DNA of 64,000 bases from Streptosporangium amethystogenes (GTDB lineage: Bacteria > Actinomycetota > Actinomycetes > Streptosporangiales > Streptosporangiaceae): the NCBI RefSeq assembly GCF_000721075.1, contig NZ_JOEQ01000034.1, forward strand, positions 1 through 64,000, given 5' to 3'. The notes beneath the pieces are model-generated. The model saw nothing but the letters and a program-made list of their open reading frames with translations, did no database searches and was not told the DNA's origin. The position numbers were made by a program, and so were the translations under genes. The first letter of the stretch is position 1; every line of letters begins with the position of its first letter. Below, in pieces: positions 33,573 through 42,308 of this stretch.

Positions 33573-33791
33573 ATGTGCCGCAGCATCAAGACTCTTCGTG
33601 AGCCCTACGCCAGCGACGTGACCGACGACGACGTACGAGCCGCCGCGCTCCAGTACGTCCGCAAGGTGTCGGGCTTCCGCTCCCCCTCGACGCGCAACGC
33701 CGAGGCCTTCGAAAGGGCCGTGGACGCGGTGACCACCGCGACCCGGACCCTGCTCGACGAGCTCCAGCTGAAGCAGGTGTCCCGGGACTGA
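33573..33791 (+). CDS. DUF2277 family small protein
   Basis: A 72-residue protein that matches the DUF2277 pattern: MCRSIKTLREPYASDVTDDD, then AALQYVRKVSGFRSPS. The Cys at position 2 is conserved in the family. Function unknown. It stands alone; the ATG at 33573 has a poor ribosome site. Confidence 0.85.
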   Translation: MCRSIKTLREPYASDVTDDDVRAAALQYVRKVSGFRSPSTRNAEAFERAVDAVTTATRTLLDELQLKQVSRD

Positions 33792-33855
33792 CCGGAGACG
33801 TCTGCCCGCCCGTCGGCGACACGGGGGTGCCGGCGGGCGGGACCTCGGCATCGGG

Positions 33856-34026
33856 TCAGTCGCGTACGTTCGAGGAGCGGAAGAGCCTGCTCGCGAACAT
33901 GACCACCACGCCCACCAGGCCGATGATCAGAGCCCACTTGAGGAGCGTGAACAGGAAGCCCAGAACCGAGCCCAGCAAGATGAAGGCGATCACCACGGCC
34001 GCCACGATCAGAAGAATTCGTCCCAT
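33856..34026 (-). CDS. Small membrane protein (56 residues)
   Basis: Two hydrophobic stretches (about 4-26 and 30-45, e.g. ILLIVAAVVIAFILLGSVLG and WALIIGLVGVVVMFA) with a basic end ASRLFRSSNVRD. It is too short for a domain search by eye. The strong hydrophobic design and a clean ATG-TGA frame make it a likely gene; function unknown. It is convergent with DUF2277. Confidence 0.55.
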   Translation of the reverse strand: MGRILLIVAAVVIAFILLGSVLGFLFTLLKWALIIGLVGVVVMFASRLFRSSNVRD

Positions 34027-34237
34027 GCCCGCAACGCTAGGCCCTGGCCGGGCCCGGCGGCAGACCTGCGAGCCGATGTCAGGGACAGGCCAGGGTTATC
34101 CCCCAGAAGGGCCCCGGCCCCGTCCCCACTCGGGTGTGCTCGATGGATACGACGGCCCGCCCAGGAGCGACGGCCTCCCCGATCGGGAAGCAGGCACACC
34201 GGGAACGTGCCCGCTCACCCGGATCGAGGTCGTGACC

Positions 34238-36202
34238 CTAGAGGGCGGAGCGGCCGCCGACGAGAGGGAGGGTGACCGAGCTGGCACGGGGGTCGACCGA
34301 GACGGCGGTGCCCGGGGGCAGGCGCAGCGTGAAGTCGCGGTCCGTGGAGATGAGCACGACGCCGATCCGGTGACCGGCCTTGACGACGTAGTCGCCGGGC
34401 TGGAGGTCGAAGCGGAAGTCGTAGAAGCGGTCCTCGCGCAGCAGTTCGGTCCTGGCCGCGGAGTCGCGGTTACGGACGTCCAGCCAGCCCCTTGTGATGA
34501 TCTTGTAGGGGGCGGTCACCGTGACGTGCTCGGCCAGCCGGGCGCAGCCGGTGTCGCCGGGCACGCCCTGGCCGTAGCAGACCTGAGTGGCGCCGTAGGC
34601 GACATCACCGTAGGCGCGGGCGTCGGTTCCGTAGTCGACGAGCAGCGCCGTCAGGTACGGCGAGCGCCCGCCCTTGAACGCGGCCCGCACCGAGACCTCC
34701 GGGGTGCCGGACAGCCGCGCGTCGAGGGCCAGCGGACTCGACAGGTAGGCCAGGCGGTTGGGGTCGGTGCTCTCGGTGTTCTCGACGAGCTGCTCGGCAC
34801 CTCGGGTGCTCTGGTCGACGAAGGACTCGACGGCGGCGCGGCCTCGGGGGCGGTCGGCGCCCAGGGTGCCGTTGCGGCCGTCCTGCCCGGCGGCCAGCTG
34901 GAGCCGTACGTCGCGGGTGCCCGGCAGCGGCCACGAGGCGTGCTGCGCCCACTGCCCCGGCCCCGACTCCACATCCGCCTGCGGCTCGTCCATGATGCCG
35001 TTGCGCAGGCCGTACAGGTGGAAGTCGAACCAGCGGTGGAGCTGGCGCAGCCACTCGGCGTTGCGCCCGGCGAAGGAGAACGGGTTGAAGTGCGCGCCCT
35101 GGTGGAGCCAGATCTTGCGGGGCACGTTCCGCTTCGCGAGGGCGTCCCACCACTGGACGGCCTGCTTGGTCTTGACGTTCCAGTCGTTGAGGCCGTGCAC
35201 CAGGAAGACCGCCGCGCGGACCTTGCGCACGTCGTTGAGGTAGTTGCGCCGGTCCCAGAAGTCGGAGTAGTCGCCGGTGACCCGGTCCTGGTCCTTCTCT
35301 ATCCGGTCCATCAGCGCGCCGCAGGCCTGCTGGGCGTTCTGACGGGTCAGCACGTAGCGGGCGAGCACGTCGGCGTCCTCACCCTGGTAGCCGCCGGGGG
35401 CCAGCACGCCGCCGTTGGCCCGGTAGTAGTCGTACCAGGAGGAGATGGCCGCGATCGGCACGATCGCCTTGAGGCCCTTGACCCCGGTCGCGGCGACGGC
35501 GTTGGGCAGCGTGCCGTTGTAGGAGACTCCGATCATGCCGACGTTCCCGGTGGACCAGCCGGCCTTGACCTCGTCGCCGGCCGCGTCGAATCCGCGGGCG
35601 CGGCCGTTGAGCCAGTCGATCGCGGCCTTGGGGCCCGCGGTCTCGTTGTCCAGGCCGGTGGTGGGACAGCCGGTCGCCCGGCCCGAGCCGAGGTTCTCCA
35701 CCAGTGCGATCGCGTAGCCGCGTGGCACGAAGTAGTTGTCGTAGTAGCCGCGGAAGGGCGGAGCGACCGCGCGGGACGCGTCGAAGCCTTCGCCGAACAT
35801 CTCGTCGTGCAGGTCGTTGAACTTGTTGCGCCGGTACTCCATGCCCGCCGGGTCGGAGCCGTCGAGGTCGACGACGTGGTTGGGCACGTCGTTGCCGCCC
35901 GCGTAGTAGGGGCTGGCCTCCATGATGACCGGGACCTTCGTCCCGGAGTCGGTCTCCTTGGGGCGCATGATGTCGACGGCAACCCGGTCGGGGAGCCCGT
36001 CGGCGTCGCTGTCGACCCCGGCGACCTCGACGAACACGGTCTCGGTCAGTGCGTCGGCTCGCGAGTAGACCGGCTGGGTCTCGCCGTTCTCTATCAGGGG
36101 GGCCGCGGATCGGGCGGCCACCGCGGGTGACACGACGGCCGGCAGGACACCGGCCGGCAGGATGACCGTCAGCGCGACGATGATCGTCTTCCATCTGTTC
36201 AT
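34238..36202 (-). CDS. Secreted X-Pro dipeptidyl-peptidase-like serine hydrolase
   Basis: Exported alpha/beta hydrolase of the PepX/CocE (S15) family, removing X-Pro dipeptides or acting as an esterase; 654 residues. A signal peptide covers about residues 1-30 (TIIVALTVILPAGVLPAVV). The nucleophile S227 sits in GVSYNGT, the acid is in HGLNDWNV and the His in HQGAH. The C-terminal jelly-roll domain is complete. I preferred the ATG at 36202, giving a regular signal peptide, over the in-frame ATG at 36241. The stretch 36203-36522 upstream is AT-rich and holds its promoter. Confidence 0.9.
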   Translation of the reverse strand: MNRWKTIIVALTVILPAGVLPAVVSPAVAARSAAPLIENGETQPVYSRADALTETVFVEVAGVDSDADGLPDRVAVDIMRPKETDSGTKVPVIMEASPYYAGGNDVPNHVVDLDGSDPAGMEYRRNKFNDLHDEMFGEGFDASRAVAPPFRGYYDNYFVPRGYAIALVENLGSGRATGCPTTGLDNETAGPKAAIDWLNGRARGFDAAGDEVKAGWSTGNVGMIGVSYNGTLPNAVAATGVKGLKAIVPIAAISSWYDYYRANGGVLAPGGYQGEDADVLARYVLTRQNAQQACGALMDRIEKDQDRVTGDYSDFWDRRNYLNDVRKVRAAVFLVHGLNDWNVKTKQAVQWWDALAKRNVPRKIWLHQGAHFNPFSFAGRNAEWLRQLHRWFDFHLYGLRNGIMDEPQADVESGPGQWAQHASWPLPGTRDVRLQLAAGQDGRNGTLGADRPRGRAAVESFVDQSTRGAEQLVENTESTDPNRLAYLSSPLALDARLSGTPEVSVRAAFKGGRSPYLTALLVDYGTDARAYGDVAYGATQVCYGQGVPGDTGCARLAEHVTVTAPYKIITRGWLDVRNRDSAARTELLREDRFYDFRFDLQPGDYVVKAGHRIGVVLISTDRDFTLRLPPGTAVSVDPRASSVTLPLVGGRSAL

Positions 36203-36522
36203 CGGAGGAAAGCTCCCAGAGGGTCGCATAAAATCTGACAACTCCGGTCAATCTCCTGCGAAGCAGTCTTGACCTGCAAGATCAAAGATATAACGAATAG
36301 GCGGCTATCTCGCGTTAAGCAAGAGTTCCGGGGTGTATTCCGGGGAATCGGTCACCGCCCCCCGGTCGCTCTCGGGACACCGTCCGCCCATCGGACGGGG
36401 GCCGGTCTCCGCACCTGGCCTCTCCCCGTTCCGCTCCTCCCGCCGCTCACGGCCCCTCCATGCGCCCATCGAACGGGAAGGGTGCCGTTAAGGCAAGATT
36501 TAACGAAGGTTAGCCTTATTTC
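36203..36522. other. Divergent intergenic region
   Basis: 320 nt between the X-Pro peptidase and the FMN protein, transcribed apart in opposite directions. I see no gene in it. The left part is AT-rich and should contain the peptidase promoter; the right end carries the iron box and leaderless promoter of the FMN protein. Confidence 0.6.
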
Positions 36523-36523
36523 A
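36505..36523 (+). promoter_or_regulatory. DtxR/IdeR-type iron box overlapping a leaderless promoter
   Basis: GAAGGTTAGCCTTATTTCA matches the 19-bp IdeR/DtxR consensus at 13 positions, including the core AGGTTAGCCT. The same bases include a TAGCCT -10 element (36511-36516) placed 6 nt before the ATG, the spacing of a leaderless promoter. Fe-loaded repressor bound here would block RNA polymerase. Confidence 0.65.
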
Positions 36524-37170
36524 TGCCTTCCCTCGATACCGGTGAGACCGGCTCGATCGTCACGGTCAACTCGGAAGAAGAACTCCGCAGGATCGTCGGC
36601 GAGGTCGGCGAGGTCGTCCTGCGCAAGGACATCGGCCACCTCGACGAGCACGCCCGTGACTTCATCGCCACCTCGCCCTTCCTGCTGCTGGCGACCTCGG
36701 GATCCGACGGCACCTGCGATGTCTCCCCGCGTGGCGAGGAACCCGGTGGCGTGCTGGTCCTCGACGACCACACGCTGGTGATCCCCGAGCGGCCCGGCAA
36801 CCGCCGGCTCGACAGCCTGCGCAACATCGTCGCCAACCCGCAGGTCGGCCTGCTGTTCGTGGTGCCGGGCACCGAGGAGACCCTGCGCGTCAACGGGCGG
36901 GCGCGGGTGGTCAGCCAGGCCCCGTACCTGGAGCGCCTGCGGGTGAAGGGGAAGGTTCCCACGCTGGCGGTCAGCGTCGAGGTGCGGGAGTGCTTCTTCC
37001 ACTGTGCCAAGGCCTTCCGGCGCTCGGCGCTCTGGCAGCCGGAGCGATGGCCGGACCGCGGGGCGCGGCCCACCCTCGGCCGGATCCTCAAGGAGCAACT
37101 GGACCTGGAATGGCCGGCCAAGCTCATCGACGACGACCTGAGCATCGACGCCCGCGAGAACCTGTACTGA
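36523..37170 (+). CDS. FMN-binding pyridoxamine 5'-phosphate oxidase-like protein
   Basis: A 215-residue split-barrel flavoprotein of the PNPOx-like superfamily (MSMEG_1024-type). Visible family segments are FLLLATSGSDGTCDVSPRGE, IPERPGNRRLDSLRNI and NPQVGLLFVVPG. It is not a classical pyridoxine oxidase. The promoter bears an iron box, so it is probably made under iron limitation, and a role in haem or siderophore handling or flavin redox is possible. The ATG has no ribosome site and the mRNA is probably leaderless. Confidence 0.85.
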   Translation: MPSLDTGETGSIVTVNSEEELRRIVGEVGEVVLRKDIGHLDEHARDFIATSPFLLLATSGSDGTCDVSPRGEEPGGVLVLDDHTLVIPERPGNRRLDSLRNIVANPQVGLLFVVPGTEETLRVNGRARVVSQAPYLERLRVKGKVPTLAVSVEVRECFFHCAKAFRRSALWQPERWPDRGARPTLGRILKEQLDLEWPAKLIDDDLSIDARENLY

Positions 37171-37477
37171 CGCCGTTCCGGAGGCGCTCGCGTACGCTCC
37201 ACGCGTGGTGGACGAGTGCCGGGAAAACCTGTACCGGTGCCGAGCACGGGGCTGGCAGGCTGTGCGGATGGAGGTCCGGTACGTCCCGGATCACTCGGTG
37301 CTGTCGCTGGAGGAGGCTCGGGACGCCTCCCGCCTTCCCGGCACCGCGTCGTCGGCGGACGCGGTGCACGATCTCGTCGTACGCACCCGTCTGTCGACGA
37401 GAACCGCGAGGGCCTGAAATCCCGCCGTGGTCGTCACGCGCACCCGGCCGCCGGAGCGACGGCCTGGAGTTCGTCGC
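37171..37477. other. Intergenic stretch, possible short ORF
   Basis: 307 nt between the FMN protein and the stop of the MBL hydrolase. A frame from ATG 37268 to 37417 would encode 49 residues (VRYVPDHSVLSLEEARDASR and on) with good third-position GC. It has no ribosome site and no family I know. I do not call it a gene. Confidence 0.3.
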
Positions 37478-38647
37478 TCAGAGTCTCAGGGAGGGCGGGA
37501 GCAGCGGCTGTCGCGGCCGGCGGCCCGTCTCGCCGCCGCGCAGCAGTTCCCACCAGCTCTCCAGCAGTGGGACGTCGGCGGTGTCGACGCGCTCGCCCGG
37601 GCGGGGGACGGCGAGGCGGACGTCACGGGCCTTGGCCTCGCGCCAGAGACGGTCGACCGGTTCGGCCCAGGGGTGCGTGGCCAGGGTGAAGGTCGCCCAG
37701 TGGACCGGGAGGAGCAGCCTGCCGCCCAGGTCGAGGTGGGCGTTGACCGCCTCCTCCGGGTTCATGTGGATGTCGGGCCAGGCGGCGTTGTAGGCGCCGA
37801 TCGGCATGAGCGTGAGGTCGAACGGGCCGTGCGCGGCGCCGATCCCGGCGTAGCCGTCGAAGTATCCGGAGTCGCCGGCGTAGAAGACCTTCCTCTCCTG
37901 GCCGGCGATGACCCAGGAGCCCCACAGGGTGACGTTGCGGTTGAGGGTGCGACCGGAGAAGTGACGGGCGGCGGTCGCGACGAATCGCAGGCCCGCGACG
38001 CTCGCCTCCTCGTCCCAGTCGAGCTCGACGATCCGTGAGGCGGGCACGCCCCAGCGCTCCAGGTGGGCGCCGATCCCCAGCGGCACCAGGAACGGCGCGG
38101 CCTGCAGCGCGAGCAGGCCGCGTACCGTCGCGCGGTCGAGGTGGTCGTAGTGATCGTGCGAGATCACGATCGCGTCGAGCGGCGGAAGACCTGCCAGCGG
38201 CCCCGGCATCGGGTGCAGGCGGCGCGGGCCGACCAACTGGGAGGGCGAGGCGCGTCTGCTCCACACCGGGTCGACGAGCACGCGGTGGCCCTCGATCTCC
38301 AGCAGCGCGGTGGCGTGACCGTACCAGATGACGCTCAGCCCGGTCGGGGACGGCCCGCCCGCCGGCGCGGTCACCACCGGGACCGGCGTGGCCGGGCGGC
38401 GCTCCTCGCGGTTGTGCAGCATGTTCCAGGCGATCTCCCGCGCGCTCTGTGGCGAGGGTACGAAGGCGCTGGGCGTGGAGTTGCGAAAGAGGCCGTCGTG
38501 GAACTGTGGCGAGCGGCGCATCCGCTCCAGCCGCTCTCCCCTGGCTCTGCCCCCGAGTTCCGCCGGGATGTCCTTCAACGCCCACCCTGCGGCGGCCAGT
38601 GCCAGCCCGCCCACGAGGAGACGCCCGATCGATCTGCTGCCCGCCAT
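37478..38647 (-). CDS. MBL-fold metal-dependent hydrolase (UlaG/NAPE-PLD-like)
   Basis: Metallo-beta-lactamase-fold hydrolase of 389 residues. The metal motif HDHYDH is intact, preceded by WYGHATALLEIEGHRVLVDP and followed by the later ligands in FYAGDSGYFDGY and LLPVHWATF. The long N terminus, with FRNSTPSAF and a hydrophobic segment at about 8-20 (RLLVGGLALAAAGWAL), suggests membrane anchoring, as in NAPE-PLD/RomA-type proteins. The substrate is unknown. ATG at 38647 was chosen because it leads directly into that segment; the frame is open to 38761. Confidence 0.85.
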   Translation of the reverse strand: MAGSRSIGRLLVGGLALAAAGWALKDIPAELGGRARGERLERMRRSPQFHDGLFRNSTPSAFVPSPQSAREIAWNMLHNREERRPATPVPVVTAPAGGPSPTGLSVIWYGHATALLEIEGHRVLVDPVWSRRASPSQLVGPRRLHPMPGPLAGLPPLDAIVISHDHYDHLDRATVRGLLALQAAPFLVPLGIGAHLERWGVPASRIVELDWDEEASVAGLRFVATAARHFSGRTLNRNVTLWGSWVIAGQERKVFYAGDSGYFDGYAGIGAAHGPFDLTLMPIGAYNAAWPDIHMNPEEAVNAHLDLGGRLLLPVHWATFTLATHPWAEPVDRLWREAKARDVRLAVPRPGERVDTADVPLLESWWELLRGGETGRRPRQPLLPPSLRL

Positions 38648-38770
38648 GTCGGCCCACGCTCCTGAAGTCGTCAGTGCCTGCAGAACGATCTCGGCTCCGC
38701 GACTGTTCCCGGCGTGCCCTGGGCAGGACCCGCCCGGCAGGCATCGTTGAACGTGAGACACCGCGCGGCG

Positions 38771-38808
38771 ACTTCACCGGTCACCAAAGAACTTCACCGG
38801 TCACCAAA
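38771..38808. repeat. 18-bp direct repeat upstream of endonuclease V
   Basis: ACTTCACCGGTCACCAAA occurs at 38771-38788 and 38791-38808, a 20-bp period, i.e. on the same helical face two turns apart. Each unit contains the palindromic ACCGGT. A TATAAA hexamer at 38842-38847 could be the -10 element of the endonuclease promoter. Confidence 0.65.
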
Positions 38809-38865
38809 AAAGACGAACAGTCCCAAAATATAACGTCATACTATAAAAGTAGCGATCATGGAGTT

Positions 38866-39570
38866 ATGAAGGTACAAATGCCGCGCACTGTCACGGAGGC
38901 CGAAGCCATCCAGGACGAGCTCAGAGCACTGCTCGACCTGACCGGTCCGGGTCCCCGCAGTCCGGCCAGGATCGCGGGAGTGGACGTCGCCTACGACAGG
39001 GACCGGCTCGCGGCGGCGGTGACCGTGCTGGACGGGACGACGCTGGAGATCGTCGAAAAGGTCGCCGTCAGCGGGAGGGTGGCCTTCGACTACGTCCCCG
39101 GGCTGCTCGCCTTCCGGGAGGTACCCGCCCTGCTGGACGCCCTTGAGCGGCTCTCGGTAACCCCCGACCTGGTCGTCTGCGATGGATACGGCCTGGCGCA
39201 CCCGCGCCGCTTCGGCCTGGCCTGCCATCTCGGCGTGCTCACCGGACTGCCCACGATCGGGGTCGGCAAGACCGCCTTCGTCGGCACCTATCCCACGCCC
39301 GCGCCCGAGCGGGGCTCGTGGACCGACCTGACGCTGGACGGTGACGTCGTCGGCCGCGTGCTGCGCACCCGGCACGGGGTCAAGCCCGTCTTCGTCTCCG
39401 TGGGACACCGTGTCGACCTCGCCACCGCCTGCCACAACGTGCTGAACCTGACACCCCGCTACCGCCTTCCCGAGACGACCCGCGCCGCCGACCGGCTCTC
39501 CCGCGAGGCACTGATCGAAAACTGTCGTCCGGACCTGGTTGGATCCGCTCAGTACGACGAAATGGGATGA
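38866..39570 (+). CDS. nfi: Endonuclease V
   Basis: DNA repair enzyme cutting next to deoxyinosine; 234 residues, normal length. Family motifs are present: IAGVDVAYD with the first metal Asp, VVCDGYGLAHPRRFGLACHL with the second, and PTIGVGKTAFVG. The RNase H-like catalytic residues look intact. The ATG at 38866 has GGAG close by; the ATG at 38878 (MPRTVTEAEA) is an alternative. One nt separates its stop from the ankyrin gene's GTG. The promoter region has tandem 18-bp repeats. Confidence 0.93.
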   Translation: MKVQMPRTVTEAEAIQDELRALLDLTGPGPRSPARIAGVDVAYDRDRLAAAVTVLDGTTLEIVEKVAVSGRVAFDYVPGLLAFREVPALLDALERLSVTPDLVVCDGYGLAHPRRFGLACHLGVLTGLPTIGVGKTAFVGTYPTPAPERGSWTDLTLDGDVVGRVLRTRHGVKPVFVSVGHRVDLATACHNVLNLTPRYRLPETTRAADRLSREALIENCRPDLVGSAQYDEMG

Positions 39571-39571
39571 A

Positions 39572-40537
39572 GTGAGCGACAACGAGTGGGCCGAGGACAT
39601 CGACGCGTGGCGCGACACCAACCTGGCACGGATCCGCCGGCGGTTGGCGAGCGGGTTCGATCCCGGGCAGTGGCTCCCGTGGCTGCGCACGACGCCCCTG
39701 CACCGGGCCGCCCAGGAGGGTGCCGTTCAGGTGATGGAGCTGCTGCTGACCTCGGGCGCGGAGGTCGATCCCGTCGACGCCGACGGCGCCACCCCGCTCT
39801 GGGAGGCCGTGCGCCACGGCTGGGACGACGCCGTACGGGTCCTGCTCGCCGCGGGCGCGGACCCCTGGCGGCCGTGCATCGCGGGCCGCTCACCCGGCTC
39901 CCAGGCGCTCTTCACCGAACTGGCCGACCTGTTCGCCCAACTGCCCGGGGCCCCCACCATCAGCCCCAGGCTCCGCGAGCTCCAGGACACCGTCGACGCG
40001 ATGATGTTCTCGTACGAGGACTACAACGAGGGACTGTGCGTCGCCTTCGTCGGCGAGGTGACCGAGGACGAGGTCATCCGCCGCCTGGGCGCCCTACCGG
40101 AGTCGTGCCCGCCGCTTCCAACCGGCGAGCTGTGGAGCGCCGAGCACGCCTCCCCCGTGGAGGTCCTGCGGGTGGCCAGCCCGCCGGGGGGTGGGGTGGT
40201 GCTCTTCCAGTCCGACGGCATCCTGCCGGTGCACGACGGGGTCGGCCGTGCCGTCACCTCGGGCGGCGGGGTGCTGGCCGGGGCCTTCCCGTTCACCAGC
40301 GCGTCCGTCGACATCTGGCGGGACGGGCTCCCCGCCGGACGGCCCTCGGTGCACGAGCAGCTCTCCGACAGCAGCATGGTCGAACTGTGGATGTGTCGTT
40401 TCGGCGACTGCGGCGCCCACCCCTCCACCGCGACCGAGCGCACCCTGGGCCTGATGACGCTGCTGACCTCCACCTACATCACCGAGGAGTGGCTGTGGAG
40501 CGCTCCGATGAGGCTGGTCCCTGTCACACTGCGGTGA
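39572..40537 (+). CDS. Ankyrin-repeat protein with DUF6461-like C-terminal domain
   Basis: A 321-residue protein. Two ankyrin repeats lie at about 33-100 (TPLHRAAQEGAVQVMELLLT and ATPLWEAVRHGWDDAVRVLL). The C-terminal part (CVAFVGEVTEDEVIRRLGAL onwards) resembles DUF6461, a family of unknown function frequent in actinomycetes; that assignment is from memory of the pattern. The GTG follows the endonuclease V stop by one nt, so they are co-transcribed. Function unknown. Confidence 0.8.
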   Translation: MSDNEWAEDIDAWRDTNLARIRRRLASGFDPGQWLPWLRTTPLHRAAQEGAVQVMELLLTSGAEVDPVDADGATPLWEAVRHGWDDAVRVLLAAGADPWRPCIAGRSPGSQALFTELADLFAQLPGAPTISPRLRELQDTVDAMMFSYEDYNEGLCVAFVGEVTEDEVIRRLGALPESCPPLPTGELWSAEHASPVEVLRVASPPGGGVVLFQSDGILPVHDGVGRAVTSGGGVLAGAFPFTSASVDIWRDGLPAGRPSVHEQLSDSSMVELWMCRFGDCGAHPSTATERTLGLMTLLTSTYITEEWLWSAPMRLVPVTLR

Positions 40538-40558
40538 AGTGGGTAGAGTCGCACAACG

Positions 40559-41107
40559 ATGAGAATCCACACGATCACCGCGCTCTGGGAAGACATACCC
40601 GACGATGCCGACGACCTCGTCCTGGTACGCGGCGGGTTCCGGGTCTATCTCTGCCTGTGCGGCAGGCCGCTGGCCGACCGGACGGCGGCCGAGCTGCACG
40701 CGTCCGAGACCAACCAGTGCACCACCTGCCTGGGCAGCACCGTCGAGAACATCGTGCCCGACTTCTCCCAGCAGTGCACGGCCTGCGCCGGAACCGGCCG
40801 GCGCAGGGCACAGCTGACCTGGCAGCTCGCCCACGCCGAGGCCGAGACCATCATCACCATCGAGTTCGTCCGCGAGCTCATCGCCGGCTTCACCGAGCCG
40901 TTCCGGCTCTCCGAGGTGGCCGACCTGGTCCGCGACACCCTCAACCTCCCGGTGGGCCGGCTGCCGGTCGGCCCGCGGGTCCGCGACGTCCTGCGCACCC
41001 TGGAGGCGAGGGGTGAACTCATGCTGCTCTCCGCCCCCGACGAACTCCTGCGCGGCACCTCGGTCATGCTCTACCGCGACCCCTACTGGGAACACGTCAC
41101 CGGTTGA
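40559..41107 (+). CDS. Cysteine-rich putative zinc-ribbon protein
   Basis: A 182-residue protein with CLC, CTTC and CTAC pairs within residues 32-80, spaced like two zinc ribbons or a DnaJ-type CxxCxG set (CTACAGTG). The C-terminal half is helical and may be a winged helix (PFRLSEVADLVRDTLNLPV). Family unknown. It is third in the set after endonuclease V and the ankyrin protein (21-nt gap) and converges on the M20 gene 13 nt away. Confidence 0.75.
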   Translation: MRIHTITALWEDIPDDADDLVLVRGGFRVYLCLCGRPLADRTAAELHASETNQCTTCLGSTVENIVPDFSQQCTACAGTGRRRAQLTWQLAHAEAETIITIEFVRELIAGFTEPFRLSEVADLVRDTLNLPVGRLPVGPRVRDVLRTLEARGELMLLSAPDELLRGTSVMLYRDPYWEHVTG

Positions 41108-41120
41108 GCGCCCTTCGCGG

Positions 41121-42308
41121 CTACATCTTCTCCGCCGCCGCGAGGTAACCCGCCAGCATGGTCAGCGCGACGTCGCGTACCGCGTCGTCGCCGGGCAGGA
41201 AGCCGGCGCTGTGCATGCGCACGTCCGTGCCGTCACCGACCCCGACGAACATCATCAGGCCGGGCAGCACCGCGGAGAGATAGGAGAAGTCGTCGGCGCC
41301 GAAGGAGAGCAGCGGCCGCGAGAGGGTGAGGCCCAGGTGGGTCAGGTGGGCACCGGCTCGGGCGGCGAGCCCGGAGTCGTTGCACAGGACCGGCTCACCT
41401 CGGGTGATGCTCACCTTGGCCTCGCAGCCGTGGGCCCGCGCGACCAGGTCCGCGACCTCCTCCAACCGGGCGTGCACCTGGTCGCGGATGCGCTCGCTCA
41501 GCGCCCTGACCGTACCGCCGGCCGTGGCCTCGTCGGGCACGACGTTGGGTGCGCTGCCGGCCGTCAGCATGGAGACGCCGAGGACCGCCGAGCTGGTCGG
41601 GTCGACGTCACGGCTGACCACCCGCTGCAGGGCGACGACGACGTGCGCGAGCGCGAGTACCGGATCGCTGGTCAGGTGAGGGTAGGCGGCGTGCCCGCCG
41701 CGGCCCCTGACCACGACCGTGAACTCGTCGGCGGCGGCGTTCACCGTGCCGGGGGTGGCCGCGACCTCGCCCCGCGGCAGGGTGGGCTGGACGTGCGCGC
41801 CGATGATGGCGGTGATCTGGTGCTCCGCCAGCGACGGCGACCGGGCGATGTCGTGGGCGCCGGAGGGGTAGGTCTCCTCGCGCGGCTGGAGCATCGCGAC
41901 CAGCGGAGGGGCGCCGGGGGTGTCGCCGACCGCGTGGCAGAGCGCCACCAGGGCGGCGAGGTGCACGTCATGCCCGCAGGCGTGCATGCGGCCCGGCCTG
42001 CCGGACGCCCAGTCGACGCCGGTCCGCTCGGTCACCGCCAGCGCGTCGAGTTCGGCCCGTACGGCGACCGCGGGCCCGGGGCCGCCGACGCGCACCAGCG
42101 CACCCGTACCGGCCACCGCCTCCACGGGGCGTCCGGGCAGCTCGGCCAGGATCAGGTCGCGGGTCGGCCCCTCCTCGCCCGACAGGTCGGGGCGGGCGTG
42201 CAGCCTGCGGCGCAGCTCTGTCGCGGCGGGCATCCGCCGCTCCAGTGCCGCCCGAAGCCTGGCCTCGACGGAGTCGACGGCCGAGCCGAAGGCAAGAGGC
42301 TCGATCAT
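41121..42308 (-). CDS. M20-family amidohydrolase
   Basis: Zinc amidohydrolase of 395 residues of the hippurate hydrolase/N-acyl-amino acid amidohydrolase (M20D) group. Metal ligands and catalytic residues are visible in RAELDAL, HACGHDVHLA and QPREETYPSGA, and the lid domain has GRGGHAAYPH. It is third in the operon with the glutamine synthetase-like and FluG-like genes; its ATG overlaps the FluG-like stop by 4 bp. A role in releasing an amide-linked acyl or glutamyl group in the same pathway is likely. The exact substrate is unknown. Confidence 0.9.
   Translation of the reverse strand: MIEPLAFGSAVDSVEARLRAALERRMPAATELRRRLHARPDLSGEEGPTRDLILAELPGRPVEAVAGTGALVRVGGPGPAVAVRAELDALAVTERTGVDWASGRPGRMHACGHDVHLAALVALCHAVGDTPGAPPLVAMLQPREETYPSGAHDIARSPSLAEHQITAIIGAHVQPTLPRGEVAATPGTVNAAADEFTVVVRGRGGHAAYPHLTSDPVLALAHVVVALQRVVSRDVDPTSSAVLGVSMLTAGSAPNVVPDEATAGGTVRALSERIRDQVHARLEEVADLVARAHGCEAKVSITRGEPVLCNDSGLAARAGAHLTHLGLTLSRPLLSFGADDFSYLSAVLPGLMMFVGVGDGTDVRMHSAGFLPGDDAVRDVALTMLAGYLAAAEKM

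Noticed and set aside
33827..36130. 767-codon plus-strand frame opposite the X-Pro peptidase.
   Set aside because: Antisense shadow of a clear secreted peptidase; Val/Gly/Asp-rich low-complexity translation.
48..36285. A 15-mer (TTGATCTTGCAGGTC at 48-62) reappears inverted at 36271-36285.
   Set aside because: One or two inverted 15-mer matches are expected by chance in 64 kb, and flanking bases do not match.
37205..37417. 70-codon frame after the FMN protein.
   Set aside because: No ribosome site, no family resemblance, and length within chance for this GC content.
38771..38808. Tandem repeat considered as a CRISPR array.
   Set aside because: Only two units with a 2-nt gap and no spacers; no cas genes in the window.
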